64,000 bases of DNA from Citrobacter farmeri (GCF_019048065.1 NZ_CP077291.1:558001-622000), one strand, 5' to 3'. Positions 43,137-54,562 are shown, numbered from the stretch's first letter. Numbers and translations: made by a program. Notes: a model not told the origin generated them from the letters alone.

Positions 43137-44063
43137 TTATGCGACTGCGGTTTCGCGCCGAATCAGAGTGCCTTTATCGCCGGCGAGAATGGCCGGGCCA
43201 TCAGCCAGCGAACCGATGCCTGCAATGCCGTGGCAGCGGCTGACAAATTCGGCACAGGCGCTGACTTTGGGTCCCATCGAGCCGGCATCGAACTGCATTT
43301 CGTTCAGCAATTCCGGCGTCACCTGGGCCAGTGGACGTTGAGTGGGTTTGCCCCAGTCGAGATACACCGCGTCGGCATCGGTCAGGATCAGCAGCGCGTC
43401 GGCATGGATCTGGCTGGCGAGCAGCGCGGCGGAGAGGTCTTTGTCGATCACCGCTTCGAGACCGTGGTAACCGTCAGCTCTCTCGACAACCGGCACACCG
43501 CCGCCACCATTACAGATAACCAGGTGATCGCGGGCGATCAGCGCCTGGATGGCATCGCTTTCAACAATGCGTTTCGGCTGTGGTGAGGGCACCACGCGGC
43601 GGAAGGCTTTGCCGTCGGCTTTGAAAACCCAACCTTTTTCAGCCTGTAATGCATTGGCCTGTGCATGGTCATAAACCGGACCGATATACTTGGTGGGATT
43701 GCAAAAGGCCGGATCGTTAGCGTCTACTTCCACCTGAGTGAGCAGGACGCTGATTTCCCGCTGTGGCAGTTGATTCTTTAGCGCCTGTTGCAGCATGTAG
43801 CCGATCATTCCCTGGCTTTCCGCCCCGAGAATATCCAGCGGGTAGGGGGTGACGCGGCCATAGGCGCTATTCTGCAATGCCAGCAGACCCACCTGCGGCC
43901 CGTTGCCGTGAACCAGCACTACCCGCCACTGCTGAGTGAGTTGGGCGATCGTTTTTGCCGCCAGAACGATATTCTTGCGCTGGATATCGGCTTCCAGCGG
44001 TTCTCCGCGCTTGAGCAACGCATTGCCGCCAAGGGCGACAACCAGAGTCGGTTTGTTTTGCAT
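43137..44063 (-). CDS. arcC: Carbamate kinase ArcC
   Basis: A 308-residue cytoplasmic kinase that makes ATP from carbamoyl phosphate and ADP, the energy-yielding step of the arginine deiminase pathway. Family marks are [13 protein letters not shown] at the start, [33 protein letters not shown] and [12 protein letters not shown]. The start MQNKPTLV is chosen over an ATG seven codons earlier. It follows arcA by 10 bp. Confidence 0.95.
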   Translation of the reverse strand: MQNKPTLVVALGGNALLKRGEPLEADIQRKNIVLAAKTIAQLTQQWRVVLVHGNGPQVGLLALQNSAYGRVTPYPLDILGAESQGMIGYMLQQALKNQLPQREISVLLTQVEVDANDPAFCNPTKYIGPVYDHAQANALQAEKGWVFKADGKAFRRVVPSPQPKRIVESDAIQALIARDHLVICNGGGGVPVVERADGYHGLEAVIDKDLSAALLASQIHADALLILTDADAVYLDWGKPTQRPLAQVTPELLNEMQFDAGSMGPKVSACAEFVSRCHGIAGIGSLADGPAILAGDKGTLIRRETAVA

Positions 44064-44073
44064 GGTGGGTTCC

Positions 44074-45294
44074 TTAAATGCCATCGCGTTCCAGTGGGCA
44101 ACTCATGCAGCGCGCACCGCCGCGTCCGCGTCCCAGTTCGTCGCCGGGGATTGGCAGCACGGTAATGCCGGCTTTGTCATACTTCTCGTTAGTCCAGATG
44201 TTGCGCTCGTAGCCCACAACCACACCGGGGCGCAGCGTGAGGACGTTGTTGGCGTCGTTCCACTGTTCACGTTCGGCTTCAAAGGCGTCGCCACCGGTAG
44301 TGATTAAGCGCACTTGATCGATGCCGAGCGCTTTCTCAATGGCGTTAACCAGCGTGCGTTCCTCGGTACGCTTCAGGCCGCCGCGGCCATCTGGCGTCAG
44401 GGTCCAGCACTGCACGTCCTGGCGTACCACTTCCGGGTAGACGGAGAAGGTGTCGATATCGATGTGGGTCATGACGGTATCGAGGTGCATACAAGAGCGG
44501 TGTTTGGGGAGTTCAACGGCGATAACCCGTTCGGCCTGGCGATGTTTAAACAGCGACTGGGCAAGAAACTCGATCCCCTGCGGGGTCGTGCGTTCAGACA
44601 TGCCGATCAGTACGGCGCCGCGACCGATCACCAACACATCGCCGCCTTCTAAGGTGGCATGGTCGTAATTGATATTCTCGTCACCGAAATATTTAATAAA
44701 TTCGCCATCGGCAAATTGTGGATGCCAACGATAGATGGCCCGCAAATTATTGGTTTCGCGCTGACGAGCGGGTTTAGCCATTGGGTTAATGGAAACACCG
44801 TTATATATCCAGCAGGAGGTGTCACGGGTAAATAAATGGTTTGGCAATGGCTTCATAATAAAGTCATTAATATCGTGGGTATCGACCACCATATTTGTAA
44901 TTGAGGCTGGAATTTCACCGTAGGTGAGTCCACCGCTTAAATGACGGGCCAGTTCCCGATGCGACATATCGGCAAGCCAGGCGCGGATGTCGGTGGCGAA
45001 AGTAGGACCAAGGCGGTAATCCGAAATTTGCGTTTCCAGCAGCCAACTTTTGGCCTCCGCGATATCCAGCGTTTGTGTCAGTAAATCAGTCAGTAACAGA
45101 ACTTCGATGCCCTGCTCGCGTAACGTGTTGGCGAAAATATCATGCTCTTCACCCGCGCGTTCGACCGACAGTACGTCATCAAACAGCAGTTCCTGGCAGT
45201 TAGACGGCGTGAGGCGTTTCAGGCTGAGATTAGGGCGATGCAACATCACACTGCGTAGTTGGCCGATTTCAGAACCGACATAATGTTTTTCCAT
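44074..45294 (-). CDS. arcA: Arginine deiminase ArcA
   Basis: A 406-residue enzyme that converts arginine to citrulline and ammonia. The guanidino-modifying fold is shown by [16 protein letters not shown] at the start, the FTRDTSCW segment, [10 protein letters not shown] with active-site acids, [11 protein letters not shown] with the histidine, and the C-terminal GGARCMSCP with the nucleophile Cys396. The start MEKHYVGSE gives the length of the Salmonella enzyme. It is the first gene of the operon arcA-arcC-argF-racemase-arcD, preceded by a perfect CRP site. Confidence 0.96.
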   Translation of the reverse strand: MEKHYVGSEIGQLRSVMLHRPNLSLKRLTPSNCQELLFDDVLSVERAGEEHDIFANTLREQGIEVLLLTDLLTQTLDIAEAKSWLLETQISDYRLGPTFATDIRAWLADMSHRELARHLSGGLTYGEIPASITNMVVDTHDINDFIMKPLPNHLFTRDTSCWIYNGVSINPMAKPARQRETNNLRAIYRWHPQFADGEFIKYFGDENINYDHATLEGGDVLVIGRGAVLIGMSERTTPQGIEFLAQSLFKHRQAERVIAVELPKHRSCMHLDTVMTHIDIDTFSVYPEVVRQDVQCWTLTPDGRGGLKRTEERTLVNAIEKALGIDQVRLITTGGDAFEAEREQWNDANNVLTLRPGVVVGYERNIWTNEKYDKAGITVLPIPGDELGRGRGGARCMSCPLERDGI

Positions 45295-45418
45295 TACGAT
45301 ACCTTTCACTCTATTTCAGGAATAAAAAGGGGGTGGCTGCGAATAATGAAAATGCTCGCAGTCATTACTGTTTCGATATTTTTCGAGAGGCATCATTGAA
45401 TTATTCAGACGTCGGGAA

Positions 45419-45434
45419 TGTGATGGATTTCACA
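45419..45434. promoter_or_regulatory. CRP site upstream of arcA
   Basis: TGTGATGGATTTCACA is a perfect TGTGA-N6-TCACA match, about 125 bp upstream of the arcA start. It suggests that the arginine deiminase operon answers to carbon supply. Confidence 0.75.
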
Positions 45435-45763
45435 TCCATTCGGTTATTTGTTTTTTCTTAATTAATATATGACAGAGGTCTGAGAAATAACAAAAATAAA
45501 AAATCTCAAACTGAATTACTAAGCATTTATACGGTAGGTTATTCTTCAGTGTTAATTATTTGTTGGCAAGGTCAAACAATGAAAGCAACGTAACGCTATG
45601 ATTTGTATGAAATAATAATGATTTGATGCATAGATATGCGTATTGTGAATTATATTATTTTCACCATAAAGTAAATTGAGCAATAACTATGGGGGTTATC
45701 ATTGATTAAACAGGGGAAATGAATTGTGATCGCCTGAAGGTTTTTCCTGTAACTCTTTTTATA

Positions 45764-45775
45764 ACAACATGTTGT
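45764..45775. promoter_or_regulatory. Perfect 12-bp palindrome upstream of tabA
   Basis: ACAACATGTTGT is self-complementary and lies about 200 bp before tabA. It could be an operator; no regulator can be named. Confidence 0.4.
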
Positions 45776-45804
45776 GAGAATCATCTATTGGATTTTTTTA
45801 CCTT

Positions 45805-45825
45805 TTATGCATTAAAAATGCATAA
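45805..45825. promoter_or_regulatory. Inverted repeat upstream of tabA
   Basis: TTATGCATT and AATGCATAA are perfect 9-bp arms separated by three A. The spacing differs by one base from an ARG box, so another regulator is more likely. It lies about 150 bp before tabA. Confidence 0.45.
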
Positions 45826-45944
45826 ATCACTGTTTGGCGTTAACAGACAGTCAACAACTCCAGCGATAAACATGCGCTGACGCAAAACTTTGCAAGATAG
45901 CGATGGCACGACCAGGCATTTTTTCGTATAACAAATGAAATTGA

Positions 45945-46424
<480 letters not shown>

Positions 46425-46885
46425 GGAACTGAGCGGTCGCTCCCTGAATCGGAGCGGCTGTAACGTTTATCCTTTATCCTGAATTCGGCCGTAAAACCTT
46501 TGCTCCTGCGAAAGTGGGAGAAAGTTTAAACACGGCGACCTGTATCCATTAAGAAGACAGCCGATCTGTAAAGGTCGGTTTATTTCAGTTATTAAAAGCG
46601 CACAGAGATCTCATTATTTCATTATATACCTAAATATATAACGTAGGGTTAATTTTAGTCAGGCGTTATATATTTAATTTCATACCGCCATCACTGAAAC
46701 TTCAGTTACAACATACGGTTAGCCGTAACATTTTCTATTAACTTTCAAAAACTCGATCAAAAGCACGTTTAACTCTGTCTGGTTAATAACACTTTTGTGT
46801 TACATCAATTCTTGTTGAAAAATCATCCAGCAAAATATCTTGCACAAAAAAAATATTAACTTTTGAATTAATTTCAGGGCAAGGT
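46425..46885. promoter_or_regulatory. Gap between tabA and torY
   Basis: This 461-bp AT-rich stretch carries an imperfect GC hairpin just after tabA (46430-46460), a long perfect inverted repeat (46631-46676) and an FNR-like element TTGTGTTACATCAA (46795, 8 of 10 defined positions). No gene is visible. The torYZ promoter should lie near the FNR-like element. Confidence 0.5.
46631..46676. repeat. Perfect 13-bp inverted repeat upstream of torY
   Basis: TAAATATATAACG and CGTTATATATTTA are exact reverse complements, 20 bases apart. The arms are too AT-rich for a good terminator, so a regulator site or a cruciform is more likely. Confidence 0.6.
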
Positions 46886-47986
46886 ATGAATAAAAAATGG
46901 AAGTGGATAGCTGGTCTTGTTTTCGTGGGCGTTCTACTGGGGGGAACACTCGCGCTGTCATCCCTGTGGGTGATGCATAAAACGTCAGACACCGCGTTTT
47001 GTCTCTCCTGCCACACAATGCAGGCGCCCTATGAAGAGTATCAGGGTTCCGCACACTTTATGAACCAAAAAGGTATCCGCGCCGAGTGCCAGGATTGCCA
47101 TATTCCGCAATCGGGTATGGATTACCTGATCACTAAAGTTCGGGCCAGCAAGGATGTCTGGCATGAGTTTGTCACCGGCAAAATTGATACGCCGGAAAAA
47201 TATGAGGCGCATCGCCTTGAGATGGCGGAGACCGTCTGGGAGCAGATGAAAGCCAACGATTCGGCGACCTGCCGCTCGTGCCATCAGTTTGACGCCATGG
47301 ATCTGCAAAAGCAGAGCGCCGACGCGCAGAAAATGCATGCGCTGGGCATTAAAGAAAAACAAACCTGTATTGATTGTCATAAAGGTATCGCGCACTTCCC
47401 GCCTGAAATCACGATCGACACCAAAGCCCATGATGCGCTGATGGAAAGCGCACGCCAGACGCCGGCTGATGCAAAAGAAGTGTATCCCGTTGCGCCGTCC
47501 GAGCTGGGTAATCTGGGCACGGTTTATCCGGCCACCAAACTGAACGTAGTGGGTCAATCCGGCGAGGCGCGTGAAGTGGAGATTATTGGCAGTCAAATGC
47601 AGGGAGCCGAGCAGGTGATTTACTTCGCGGCGGGCCAGCGTTTAGTTCTGGCCACGCTGACCGATGAAGGTCAAAAAGCGCTCAAAATCTCCAGCGACTG
47701 GGAAAAAGATCCCTACGGAAACGCGTGGCGCAATGTTTCTCTGCGCGCACCTCTGGCCAAGCCCGCACTGAGTAAACCCGACGTGATCTGGGACTACGCC
47801 AAAACACTCGACAAAACGTATTGCTCCGGATGTCATGCACCGATTTCTTCTGAACATTACACCTTAAACGCCTGGCCTTCCGTTGCCAAAGGGATGGGCG
47901 CGAGAACGGATATCAGCGCTGAGGATTTAGACATCCTGACACGCTGGTTCCAGTATCACGCCAAAGATTTTACCGCCAAGGAATAA
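46886..47986 (+). CDS. torY: Pentahaem c-type cytochrome TorY (NapC/NirT-TorC family)
   Basis: A 366-residue membrane-anchored cytochrome. An N-terminal helix ([20 protein letters not shown]) anchors it to the inner membrane and the rest is periplasmic. Five haem motifs are seen: CLSCH, CQDCH, CRSCH, CIDCH in the NapC-like domain and CSGCH in the C-terminal domain typical of TorC/TorY. It passes electrons from menaquinol to the terminal reductase encoded 27 bp downstream. The length equals E. coli TorY (366) and is shorter than TorC (390). Confidence 0.93.
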   Translation: MNKKWKWIAGLVFVGVLLGGTLALSSLWVMHKTSDTAFCLSCHTMQAPYEEYQGSAHFMNQKGIRAECQDCHIPQSGMDYLITKVRASKDVWHEFVTGKIDTPEKYEAHRLEMAETVWEQMKANDSATCRSCHQFDAMDLQKQSADAQKMHALGIKEKQTCIDCHKGIAHFPPEITIDTKAHDALMESARQTPADAKEVYPVAPSELGNLGTVYPATKLNVVGQSGEAREVEIIGSQMQGAEQVIYFAAGQRLVLATLTDEGQKALKISSDWEKDPYGNAWRNVSLRAPLAKPALSKPDVIWDYAKTLDKTYCSGCHAPISSEHYTLNAWPSVAKGMGARTDISAEDLDILTRWFQYHAKDFTAKE

Positions 47987-48013
47987 CTGAAAATTACTAT
48001 TAAAGGAAAACCT

Positions 48014-50461
48014 ATGAACCTTACACGACGTAACTTTATAAAATATGCTGGCGGTTCCGCTGGCGCGATGATTATTACCTCGGCAATCCCGATGCAGGCG
48101 TGGGCCGCAGACGCGCCGGGTAACGCGATCCTTACCGCAGGGCGTTGGGGTGCGATGTACATCGACGTTAAAGACGGAAAAATTGTTTCGTCGCGCGGTG
48201 CGCTGGCGAAAACGATTCCTAACGATCTGCAAACCACCGCACCGGATCAGGCGCATACCCCGTGCCGTATTCAATCTCCGATGGTACGTAAAGGCTTCCT
48301 GAATGCGCCGGGCAAACCGGACGGCAACCGTGGTAAAGACGAGTTCGTCAAAGTGTCATGGGAAGACGCCATGAAGCTCATCCACGAGCAACACGCGCGT
48401 ATCCGTGCCGAGCATGGCCCATCCTCCATATTTGCGGGTTCTTATGGCTGGCGCTCCAGTGGTGTGTTGCACAAAGCTCAGACGCTGCTTCAGCGCTACA
48501 TGAGTATGGCCGGTGGCTACACCGGGCATACCGGCGACTACTCTACTGGTGCGGCACAGGTGATCATGCCGCACGTAGTCGGTTCGGTAGAAGTTTACGA
48601 ACAGCAGACGGCATGGCCGCTGCTCCTCGAACATAGCCAGGTGGTGGTCCTGTGGGGCCTTAACCCACTGAACACCCTGAAAATTGCCTGGACCAGTACT
48701 GACGAGCAAGGCCTTGAGTACTTCAATAAACTGAAAGCTTCCGGCAAAACCGTTATCGCCATCGATCCGCAACGTTCAGAAACTATCGATTTCTTCGGTG
48801 ATAAAGCGCAGTGGATTGCACCGAATATGGGTACCGACGTGGCGATGATGTTGGGGATTGCATTCGCGCTGGTAGAAAAAGGACTGCATGACAAAGCCTT
48901 CCTGGATAAATACACCACCGGCTATGGCGAGTTCGAAGCCTATCTGACAGGTAAAAGCGATAACACGCCGAAAAATCCGGCCTGGGCCGAGAAGATTTGC
49001 GGTGTTCCGGCGAAGCAAATGGAAGTCCTTGCGGAAATCTTTGCTAAGAATAAAACCATGCTGATGGCGGGCTGGGGCATTCAGCGTCAGCAGTACGGCG
49101 AACAGCGCCACTGGATGCTGGTCACCCTGGCGGCGATGCTCGGCCAGATTGGTACCGAGGGCGGCGGTTTCGGCTTCTCTTACCATTACTCAAACGGCGG
49201 CAACCCAACCCGTAGCGGGGGTGTGCTGTCGGCGATTTCAGCAACAATCGCAGGCGGCTCGTCTGCTGGTAACGACTGGGCAACTTCCGATGCGGTTGAA
49301 GCGTTCCCGGTTGCGCGTATTGTTGAAGCCCTGGAAAACCCCGGCGGCAAATATCAACACAATGGTAAGGAACAAACCTTCCCCGATCTGCGCATGATCT
49401 GGTGGGCCGGTGGTGGCAACTTTACGCATCATCAGGACACTAACCGGCTGGTGAAAGCCTGGCAAAAACCGGAACTGGTGGTGATCTCCGAGTGCTACTG
49501 GACGGCTGCCGCCAAGCACGCTGATATCGTTCTGCCGATCACCACATCGTTTGAGCGTAACGACCTGACCATGACCGGCGACTACAGTAACCAGCATCTG
49601 GTGCCGATGAAACAAGCCATCCCACCGCAATTCGAAGCCCGCAACGATTTTGATGTGTTCGCGGATATGGCGGAGTTGCTCAAGCCTGGCGGTAAAGCCG
49701 TTTATACCGAAGGCAAGAGCGAAATGGACTGGCTGCGCGAGTTCTACGACGTGGCGCAGAAAGGTGCGCGTCAACAGCGTGTCAATATGCCGCAGTTCAC
49801 CGCCTTCTGGGAGGCGAACAAGCTGATCGAAATGCGTAAGAACCCGAAAGAAGAAGCATTTGTGCGCTATGCCGATTTCCGTAAGGACCCGGTGATGAAC
49901 CCGCTGGGTACGCCGAGCGGTAAAATCGAGATTTACTCAAAAACCATCGAAGGCTTCAACTATAAGGATTGCCCGGCGCATCCGACCTGGCTGGAACCCG
50001 ATGAGTGGGCGGGCAACGCTAAAGAGGGTGAACTGCAACTGTTGACCGCGCATCCGGCGCATCGTTTACACAGTCAGCTTAACTATGCATCGCTGCGCAA
50101 ACAGTATGCGGTAGCCAACCGTGAGCCGTTTTACATCCATCCGGAAGATGCGAAAAAACGCGGCATTGCCGACGGCGATTTGGTGCGTGTCTGGAACGCG
50201 CGCGGCCAGGTGTTGACCGGCGCGAAAGTCACTGATGGCATCAAGCAGGGCGTGGTGTGTATCCATGAAGGCGCCTGGCCGGATCTGGATTACGCAGGCA
50301 CCGGGATCTGTAAAAACGGTGGGGCCAACGTGCTTACCAAGGACATCCCGACCTCGCGTCTGGCAAATGGCTGTGCGGGCAACACTGCGCTGGTGATGGC
50401 GGAGAAATACACCGGACCGGAGCTGGAACTCACCGCGTTTACACCACCAATGGGCGCGTAA
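48014..50461 (+). CDS. torZ: Periplasmic N-/S-oxide molybdoenzyme reductase TorZ (BisZ type)
   Basis: An 815-residue molybdopterin enzyme of the DMSO/TMAO reductase family. A twin-arginine signal ([15 protein letters not shown], cleavage near AWAAD) sends it folded to the periplasm. The molybdenum ligand is the serine in GDYSTGAAQ near residue 180. There is no iron-sulfur cysteine motif, as expected for this branch. It should reduce TMAO, biotin sulfoxide or similar oxides with electrons from TorY. Neither a TorD-type chaperone nor torSTR regulators are in the window. Confidence 0.92.
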   Translation: MNLTRRNFIKYAGGSAGAMIITSAIPMQAWAADAPGNAILTAGRWGAMYIDVKDGKIVSSRGALAKTIPNDLQTTAPDQAHTPCRIQSPMVRKGFLNAPGKPDGNRGKDEFVKVSWEDAMKLIHEQHARIRAEHGPSSIFAGSYGWRSSGVLHKAQTLLQRYMSMAGGYTGHTGDYSTGAAQVIMPHVVGSVEVYEQQTAWPLLLEHSQVVVLWGLNPLNTLKIAWTSTDEQGLEYFNKLKASGKTVIAIDPQRSETIDFFGDKAQWIAPNMGTDVAMMLGIAFALVEKGLHDKAFLDKYTTGYGEFEAYLTGKSDNTPKNPAWAEKICGVPAKQMEVLAEIFAKNKTMLMAGWGIQRQQYGEQRHWMLVTLAAMLGQIGTEGGGFGFSYHYSNGGNPTRSGGVLSAISATIAGGSSAGNDWATSDAVEAFPVARIVEALENPGGKYQHNGKEQTFPDLRMIWWAGGGNFTHHQDTNRLVKAWQKPELVVISECYWTAAAKHADIVLPITTSFERNDLTMTGDYSNQHLVPMKQAIPPQFEARNDFDVFADMAELLKPGGKAVYTEGKSEMDWLREFYDVAQKGARQQRVNMPQFTAFWEANKLIEMRKNPKEEAFVRYADFRKDPVMNPLGTPSGKIEIYSKTIEGFNYKDCPAHPTWLEPDEWAGNAKEGELQLLTAHPAHRLHSQLNYASLRKQYAVANREPFYIHPEDAKKRGIADGDLVRVWNARGQVLTGAKVTDGIKQGVVCIHEGAWPDLDYAGTGICKNGGANVLTKDIPTSRLANGCAGNTALVMAEKYTGPELELTAFTPPMGA

Positions 50462-50504
50462 TTCACGATTGTAATCTGTGATTTTCGTTGCAGATTACTC
50501 ATGA

Positions 50505-50531
50505 ACCCCACATGGATATGTGGGGTTTTTC
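50505..50531. terminator. Bidirectional terminator between torZ and argI
   Basis: CCCCACAT, loop GGAT, ATGTGGGG followed by five T. It ends torYZ; on the other strand it is a weaker stop for argI. Confidence 0.8.
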
Positions 50532-50544
50532 TTTGCGGAGAACA

Positions 50545-51549
50545 TTACTGTGCCAGTGTTGCCACCATCACGGCTTTAATGGTGTGCATCCGGTTCTCGG
50601 CCTGGTCGAACACAATGCTGGCCGGGGATTCAAATACCTCATCGGTGACTTCCATTCCGCCGTGCAGACCAAATTCCTCCGCCATCTTTTTACCGAGCGT
50701 GGTCTGGTCGTCATGAAAGGCGGGCAAACAGTGCAGGAACTTCACCTGCGGATTCCCGGAAAGCGCCATCATCTGGCTGTTGACCTGATAGTCACGCAGC
50801 ATGGCGATACGCTCCGCCCACTTCTCTTTTGGTTCGCCCATTGATACCCAGACGTCGGTATAGATAAAGTCTGCTCCCTTCACACCTGCCGCGATATTTT
50901 CGGTGAGCGTAATGTTGCCGCCGTTTTTCTTCGCCATCGCACTGCATTCTGCGACCAGCGATGCTTCAGGCCAGCAGGCTTTTGGCGCTACCAGACGTAG
51001 ATCCAGTCCAGTGAGTGCGGCAGCTTCCAGCATTGAGTTACCCATGTTATTGCGCGCATCACCGGCATACACCAGCGTCATGTCGTTAAACGCTTTACCC
51101 GGTAAATGTTCCTGCATTGTCAGCAGGTCGGCCAGCAACTGGGTAGGATGGAACTCATTGGTCAACCCATTCCATACCGGTACACCGGCATAGTCGGCCA
51201 GCGTTTCGACCACTTCCTGACCGTAACCGCGATACTGAATGCCGTCATACATCCTGCCCAGCACGCGTGCGGTGTCCTTAATTGACTCTTTATGCCCGAT
51301 CTGGCTCCCGCTGGAACCGAGATAAGTGACGCGAGCTCCCTGGTCGTAAGCGGCAACTTCGAAAGAGCATCGTGTGCGGGTCGAGTCTTTTTCGAAGATG
51401 AGCGCGATGTTTTTGCCCGTAAGTTTTTGTTCTTCTTTACCGTTTTTTTTATCGGCTTTCAGTTTTGCGGCAAGTTGGATGAGCGTGGTGAGTTCAGCAG
51501 AGGTGAAATCGAGTAACTTTAAAAAATGCTTCTGATAAAAACCTGACAT
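50545..51549 (-). CDS. argI: Anabolic ornithine carbamoyltransferase ArgI
   Basis: A 334-residue enzyme that makes citrulline from ornithine and carbamoyl phosphate in arginine synthesis. Motifs are [22 protein letters not shown] and [11 protein letters not shown]. It is preceded by a pair of ARG boxes 21 bp apart, the mark of an ArgR-repressed biosynthetic gene, which separates it from the catabolic copy at 42008. The position before rraB is the same as in E. coli. Confidence 0.96.
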   Translation of the reverse strand: MSGFYQKHFLKLLDFTSAELTTLIQLAAKLKADKKNGKEEQKLTGKNIALIFEKDSTRTRCSFEVAAYDQGARVTYLGSSGSQIGHKESIKDTARVLGRMYDGIQYRGYGQEVVETLADYAGVPVWNGLTNEFHPTQLLADLLTMQEHLPGKAFNDMTLVYAGDARNNMGNSMLEAAALTGLDLRLVAPKACWPEASLVAECSAMAKKNGGNITLTENIAAGVKGADFIYTDVWVSMGEPKEKWAERIAMLRDYQVNSQMMALSGNPQVKFLHCLPAFHDDQTTLGKKMAEEFGLHGGMEVTDEVFESPASIVFDQAENRMHTIKAVMVATLAQ

Positions 51550-51578
51550 AGTTCCCTCCCATGGCTAATGCCATCTAT

Positions 51579-51592
51579 TGAATTAAAATTCA
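51579..51592. promoter_or_regulatory. ARG box 1 of argI
   Basis: TGAATTAAAATTCA matches the ArgR half-site consensus TGAAT-N4-ATTCA exactly, about 30 bp upstream of argI. Confidence 0.9.
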
Positions 51593-51599
51593 ATTTATA

Positions 51600-51613
51600 T
51601 GGATGATTATGCA
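51600..51613. promoter_or_regulatory. ARG box 2 of argI
   Basis: TGGATGATTATGCA fits TGNAT-N4-ATNCA. It begins 21 bp after box 1, the standard spacing for hexameric ArgR. Confidence 0.88.
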
Positions 51614-51712
51614 TTTGCAACCCCGATTAACAAATCTTTTCTGGAAAGGTGGAGGCAATGACGGTGGTATGTGACAATAAGAGTATCGGCAGGACATTAT
51701 GAGGAACGAGCC

Positions 51713-52138
51713 ATGGCAAACCCGGAACAACTGGAAGAGCAGCGTGAAGAAACGCGCCTGATTATTGAAGAATTACTGGATGATGGCAGCGACCCGGACG
51801 CGCTGTATACCATCGAGCACCACCTTTCCGCAGACGACTTCGAAACCCTGGAAAAAGCCGCGGTTGAAGCGTTTAAACTTGGCTACGAAGTGACCGAGCC
51901 GGAAGAGCTGGAAGTGGAAGAAGGCGACACTGTCATTTGCTGCGATATCCTCAGTGAATGTGCGCTGAAAGCCGATCTTATCGACGCGCAGGTTGAACAA
52001 CTGATGAACCTGGCTGAGAAATATGATGTTGAATACGACGGCTGGGGCACCTACTTTGAAGATCCGAACGGTGAAGAAGGTGAAGAAGGCGACGACGAAG
52101 ACTACGTCGACGAAGATGACGACGGTGTGCGTCACTAA
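51713..52138 (+). CDS. rraB: Ribonuclease E inhibitor RraB
   Basis: A 141-residue, very acidic cytoplasmic protein that binds the C-terminal scaffold of RNase E and changes its activity. It starts [15 protein letters not shown] after ATGAGGAACGAGCC; the upstream in-frame ATG is unlikely. The middle has [16 protein letters not shown], and the tail is a long Asp/Glu run. It lies divergent from argI, as in E. coli. Confidence 0.95.
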   Translation: MANPEQLEEQREETRLIIEELLDDGSDPDALYTIEHHLSADDFETLEKAAVEAFKLGYEVTEPEELEVEEGDTVICCDILSECALKADLIDAQVEQLMNLAEKYDVEYDGWGTYFEDPNGEEGEEGDDEDYVDEDDDGVRH

Positions 52139-52197
52139 GAACCCCGAACGTTAAAAAGTACGGCAGTTTGCTGCCGTACTCTTTCGACAGGTTACAC

Positions 52198-52962
52198 ATG
52201 GACTATCCGCAAATTCTCTCCCCGGTACGCCAGTTTCTGCACTGTCCTACCCCGCAGGCCTGGATCGACCAGGCGCGCGATCCGCAAAACCTTCCTCTGC
52301 TGCTTACCGATCATCTGATATGCGAACTTAAGGCGGCGCAAACGGCGATGCTGCTGGTGCGTAAGTACGTGGCGGATAAACCGGGTGCAGAGGCGCTGCT
52401 CGCCTGGCTACAGCCGTATGAAGCCTTCGCCTTTCGGGAGGGGCCAGAACCCGACTTTGTCGCGCTCCATAAACAGATTGGTAAAAGCGTGATGCCGGAA
52501 ACGGACGATCCGTGGGGCCGCCAGCTTATCGATAGCATGGTGCTATTGATAAAAGAAGAACTGCACCACTTCTGGCAAGTGCGTGAAGCGATGCAGGCCA
52601 GAAACATTCCTTATGTGAAGATCTCCGCCAGTCGCTACGCGAAAGGGATGCTGAAAGCGGTGCGCACGCATGAACCGCTGACGCTGATTGATAAGCTGAT
52701 TTGCGGTGCTTACATCGAAGCGCGCTCCTGCGAACGCTTTGCCGCGCTGGCCCCGTTTCTCGATAACGATTTGCAAAAGTTCTACCTGTCGCTGCTGCGC
52801 TCTGAAGCGCGTCACTTCCAGGACTATCTGGCGCTGGCGCAACAGGTATCACAGGAAGATATTTCTCCTCGTGTACGCCATTTTGGCGAAGTGGAGGCCG
52901 CGCTGATTGTCTCACCGGACAACAAGTTTCGCTTTCACAGCGGTGTACCCGTTGCCTCTTAA
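52198..52962 (+). CDS. miaE: tRNA-(ms2io6A) hydroxylase MiaE
   Basis: A 254-residue non-haem diiron monooxygenase that hydroxylates the isopentenyl group of ms2i6A37 in tRNA. The ferritin-like diiron ligands are visible in KEELHHFWQV (E-x-x-H), EARSCERF and SEARHFQDY (E-x-x-H). Salmonella has this gene and E. coli K-12 does not. The start ATG at 52198 follows CGACAGGTTACAC. A short hairpin (AGTACGGCAG ... CTGCCGTACT) at 52157-52180 separates it from rraB. Confidence 0.94.
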   Translation: MDYPQILSPVRQFLHCPTPQAWIDQARDPQNLPLLLTDHLICELKAAQTAMLLVRKYVADKPGAEALLAWLQPYEAFAFREGPEPDFVALHKQIGKSVMPETDDPWGRQLIDSMVLLIKEELHHFWQVREAMQARNIPYVKISASRYAKGMLKAVRTHEPLTLIDKLICGAYIEARSCERFAALAPFLDNDLQKFYLSLLRSEARHFQDYLALAQQVSQEDISPRVRHFGEVEAALIVSPDNKFRFHSGVPVAS

Positions 52963-53043
52963 TTTCGGTAGTTCTGACAGCAGCAAGGTGACATCCTGTT
53001 GTGAGCAGGGAAAAATGTGTCCTTTTCAGGGCAAGGAATACCG

Positions 53044-53874
53044 ATGAACTGGACACATGTACTTCTCGCAGGCTACGTTGGCGCGGTTATCGCCGCAGTG
53101 ATTGGGTTGATGCGTAAAAAAGGCTGGGTGGGAAAAGCCTCCGGCGCGGTGCTGATGATTGTGGCAATCGTCGCGTGGAACCTCTTTGACGTGCACTACC
53201 TGATCCCGCGAGAAAAAGCGGCGTCCGGTCAAACGGAAGAGCAGCAGTTTGATGCCGCGTTACTGCAAATGCCGACGTTTCAGGTGCTGAAGGAACAGGA
53301 GCCGGCATTCTGGATCCATCTTCGTACGCAGGCGCTGCAGTTGAAAAATGAAGGTAAAACCGAGCAGCAAATTATCGATACCATTCAACCGCAGGTGCTG
53401 CAAATTCAGATGTCGCGTTTACAGCAGGCGCCGGACAGTAATGTCATTGACTATATGAAGATCAATCTCGAACAGATTGCCGAGGTGCAGAAAAAAGGCG
53501 ACGACGAGTGTTTCCGCTTTCTCTTCCCGCAGGTTAAAGGCGGGATTAACCCGATGCGTTTTATCTCGCAGGATATTCTGAAACGGCGTATGGAAGGCGA
53601 TGCCATGATGATGCGTGCCGCCTACGGGGTCAATAAACACACGGTGACAGACGCTGAGAAACAGCAGGCCATGCAGGATCTGCAAAACGTCGTACCAATA
53701 CTGGTGCAGCGTTACGGGCAGGATGTACAGCTTATGGCTGAGCCGCAGAAGGGCGTAGGGAAGGAGAAGGTGGTCTGCGATCTGGTGCAGGATATGTGGG
53801 TGGAAGTGCTGAAATTGCCAGCCGCACAGGCCGCTGGCGTGATTCGACTTTCTGTATCGCCTGAGATGCAATAA
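53044..53874 (+). CDS. Membrane-anchored protein of unknown function
   Basis: A 276-residue protein I do not recognise. The N terminus has two hydrophobic helices (HVLLAGYVGAVIAAVIGLM at about 4-22 and SGAVLMIVAIVAWNLFDVHYLI at about 33-54), then a hydrophilic, mostly helical domain of about 220 residues that could be in either compartment. That domain has one cysteine in DDECFRFLFPQVKGG and a second in KVVCDLVQDMW. The start at 53044 follows AAGGAATACCG. It stands between miaE and yjgM and may be the product of a gene specific to some enterobacteria. Confidence 0.75.
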   Translation: MNWTHVLLAGYVGAVIAAVIGLMRKKGWVGKASGAVLMIVAIVAWNLFDVHYLIPREKAASGQTEEQQFDAALLQMPTFQVLKEQEPAFWIHLRTQALQLKNEGKTEQQIIDTIQPQVLQIQMSRLQQAPDSNVIDYMKINLEQIAEVQKKGDDECFRFLFPQVKGGINPMRFISQDILKRRMEGDAMMMRAAYGVNKHTVTDAEKQQAMQDLQNVVPILVQRYGQDVQLMAEPQKGVGKEKVVCDLVQDMWVEVLKLPAAQAAGVIRLSVSPEMQ

Positions 53875-53880
53875 CCGATC

Positions 53881-54384
53881 TTACAGGGGTTTGAGCATGC
53901 GCACTTCGCAATCGACGTGCCCGGTGCAGCCCAGCGGTTCGCTGATATGCTCAAACCCTAAATGTTCGTACAGGCCAATCGCCTCGCGTAAAAAGGCGGT
54001 AGTTTCCAGATAGCAGTGTTTAAACCCCTGCGCGCGAGCGTGATCCATCGCCATTAGCGCCAGTTTCTTCGCCATGCCTTGTCCTCGCGCCGCGGGCAAA
54101 AAGTACATCTTTTGCAGCTCGCAAATGTCCGGTTCGCTACACGTTAATGGGGCAATTCCGCCGCCACCCACGATTTCTCCATTACGCTCCACTACCCAAT
54201 AGGCGTGCCCTGGCTGAGAGTAGAGCTGATACAGTTCGTCCAGATTCGGATCGGCAACGGTGTAGCCTTTGTCTGCGGTGAGACCGTATTCGGCGGAAAC
54301 CTGACGGATAACCGCAGCGATGACAGGATTGTCCTGTGCTGAAAGGCGGCGGAGGGTGAGCGGTTGATGCTTTTGGTTATTCAT
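53881..54384 (-). CDS. yjgM: GNAT-family N-acetyltransferase YjgM
   Basis: A 167-residue acetyltransferase. The acetyl-CoA site is [19 protein letters not shown] near residue 100, preceded by GGGGIAPL and followed by [18 protein letters not shown]. Length and order match E. coli YjgM, whose physiological substrate is not settled. It is convergent with the unknown membrane protein gene, 6 bp apart, and divergent from yjgN. Confidence 0.92.
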   Translation of the reverse strand: MNNQKHQPLTLRRLSAQDNPVIAAVIRQVSAEYGLTADKGYTVADPNLDELYQLYSQPGHAYWVVERNGEIVGGGGIAPLTCSEPDICELQKMYFLPAARGQGMAKKLALMAMDHARAQGFKHCYLETTAFLREAIGLYEHLGFEHISEPLGCTGHVDCEVRMLKPL

Positions 54385-54562
54385 ATTTTCGGTTATTAAA
54401 TCTAAATATATATATAATTGTAAGTGATATCATTCTCTTTGAAAGCATGCAAGCGGTACGTAAAAAAACAAGCGTTCATTCAATGAACAGGTTATTCTGT
54501 CTTCGCTGATAAGTATACTTTTAATATCTATTAGATTTATTTTTGAAAACAAAGGAATTGTT

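Noticed and set aside
45905..45920. TGGCACGACCAGGCAT upstream of tabA looked like a sigma-54 promoter.
   Set aside because: The GG and GC dinucleotides are one base closer than sigma-54 promoters require, and the -12 TTGC is not present.
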